Assembly (NCBI GenBank): GCA_022573485.1
Contig: JACZTW010000063.1
Location: forward strand, 1-14,004
Source of the DNA: Planctomycetota bacterium
Lineage (GTDB): Bacteria; Planctomycetota; Phycisphaerae; UBA1845; CAIVHJ01
DNA length: 14,004 nucleotides
Direction of reading: 5' to 3'
Shown here: piece by piece, positions 13,860-14,004 of the stretch
Position numbering within the stretch: position 1 is the stretch's first letter
Layout of the letters: each line of letters starts with the position of its first letter
The notes under the pieces: generated by a model
The model's database searches: none
Seen by the model: only the letters and a program-made list of their open reading frames with translations
What the model was told of the DNA's origin: nothing
Program-made: the position numbers and the translations under genes

Positions 13860-14004
13860 ATGCCGACCGCCACGCAAAAGACAACCATCGTGACAAAGCC
13901 GCCCGCGCAGCGCGACTGGGTGCTGTTCGACGCGAGCGGGCAAGTGCTCGGTCGATTGGCTGTGAAGATTGCGACCATCCTGATGGGCAAGCACAAGCCG
14001 ACCT
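13860..14004 (+). CDS. rplM: 50S ribosomal protein L13, 5' part
   Basis: L13 is an early-assembling large-subunit ribosomal protein. The first 48 residues are visible and match the family in RDWVLFDASGQVLGRLAVKI followed by ATILMGKHKPT, which leads into the usual YTPH region beyond the window. A tail of about 17 residues (MPTATQKTTIVTKPPAQ) precedes the normal start of the domain, a small extension. The ATG at 13860 has GAGGT at 13845-13849, ten bases upstream, and a good promoter 48 bases upstream. In most bacteria rpsI follows, but it is out of view. Confidence 0.96.
   Translation, partial: MPTATQKTTIVTKPPAQRDWVLFDASGQVLGRLAVKIATILMGKHKPT

Overview
The window looks like a chromosomal segment of a Planctomycetota bacterium. 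The grounds are a membrane protein whose N-terminal zinc ribbon (two C-x2-C pairs around a CGYNLRGL core) is of a kind common in planctomycete proteins, GC-rich coding regions, and intergenic spacers full of short palindromic and 7-bp-periodic repeats. The sequence does not settle order or genus.

Positions 1-10684 (+ strand) hold most of a respiratory complex I (NADH:quinone oxidoreductase type) cluster: the 3' end of nuoC, then nuoD, nuoH, nuoJ, nuoK, nuoL, nuoM and nuoN. A small unrecognised alpha-helical gene follows, overlapping the end of nuoN by 23 bp. The quinone-site subunit (D), its membrane partner (H) and the full proton-pumping arm (J, K, L, M, N) are present with their key charged residues. 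The electron-input genes nuoE/F/G and the iron-sulfur gene nuoI are not at their usual places between D and H and between H and J, so the peripheral arm must be encoded elsewhere, be replaced, or be incomplete. Several subunits carry extra sequence: about 107 residues before the core of NuoH, a secretion-type signal peptide on NuoJ, and a His/acid-rich insert in NuoL.

Positions 10925-13661 (- strand) converge on the nuo cluster. In transcription order they are a zinc-ribbon multi-span membrane protein, sucC (succinyl-CoA synthetase beta subunit, TCA cycle) with a strong ribosome binding site, and a small Rieske-type [2Fe-2S] ferredoxin. sucD, the usual partner of sucC, is not beside it. At the right edge (+ strand) rplM (ribosomal protein L13) begins behind a good sigma70-like promoter and runs out of the window.

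The most striking non-coding content is three kinds of intergenic repeat. (1) A palindrome-ended element of about 58 bp occurs three times, in the K-L and M-N spacers and after the last gene of the cluster. (2) Arrays with 7-bp periodicity but different unit sequences lie in the D-H, H-J and sucC-Rieske spacers. (3) A multi-hairpin element between nuoC and nuoD has one arm repeated, inverted, upstream of rplM. I see no clear new multi-gene system; the window is mainly core energy metabolism with lineage-specific additions.
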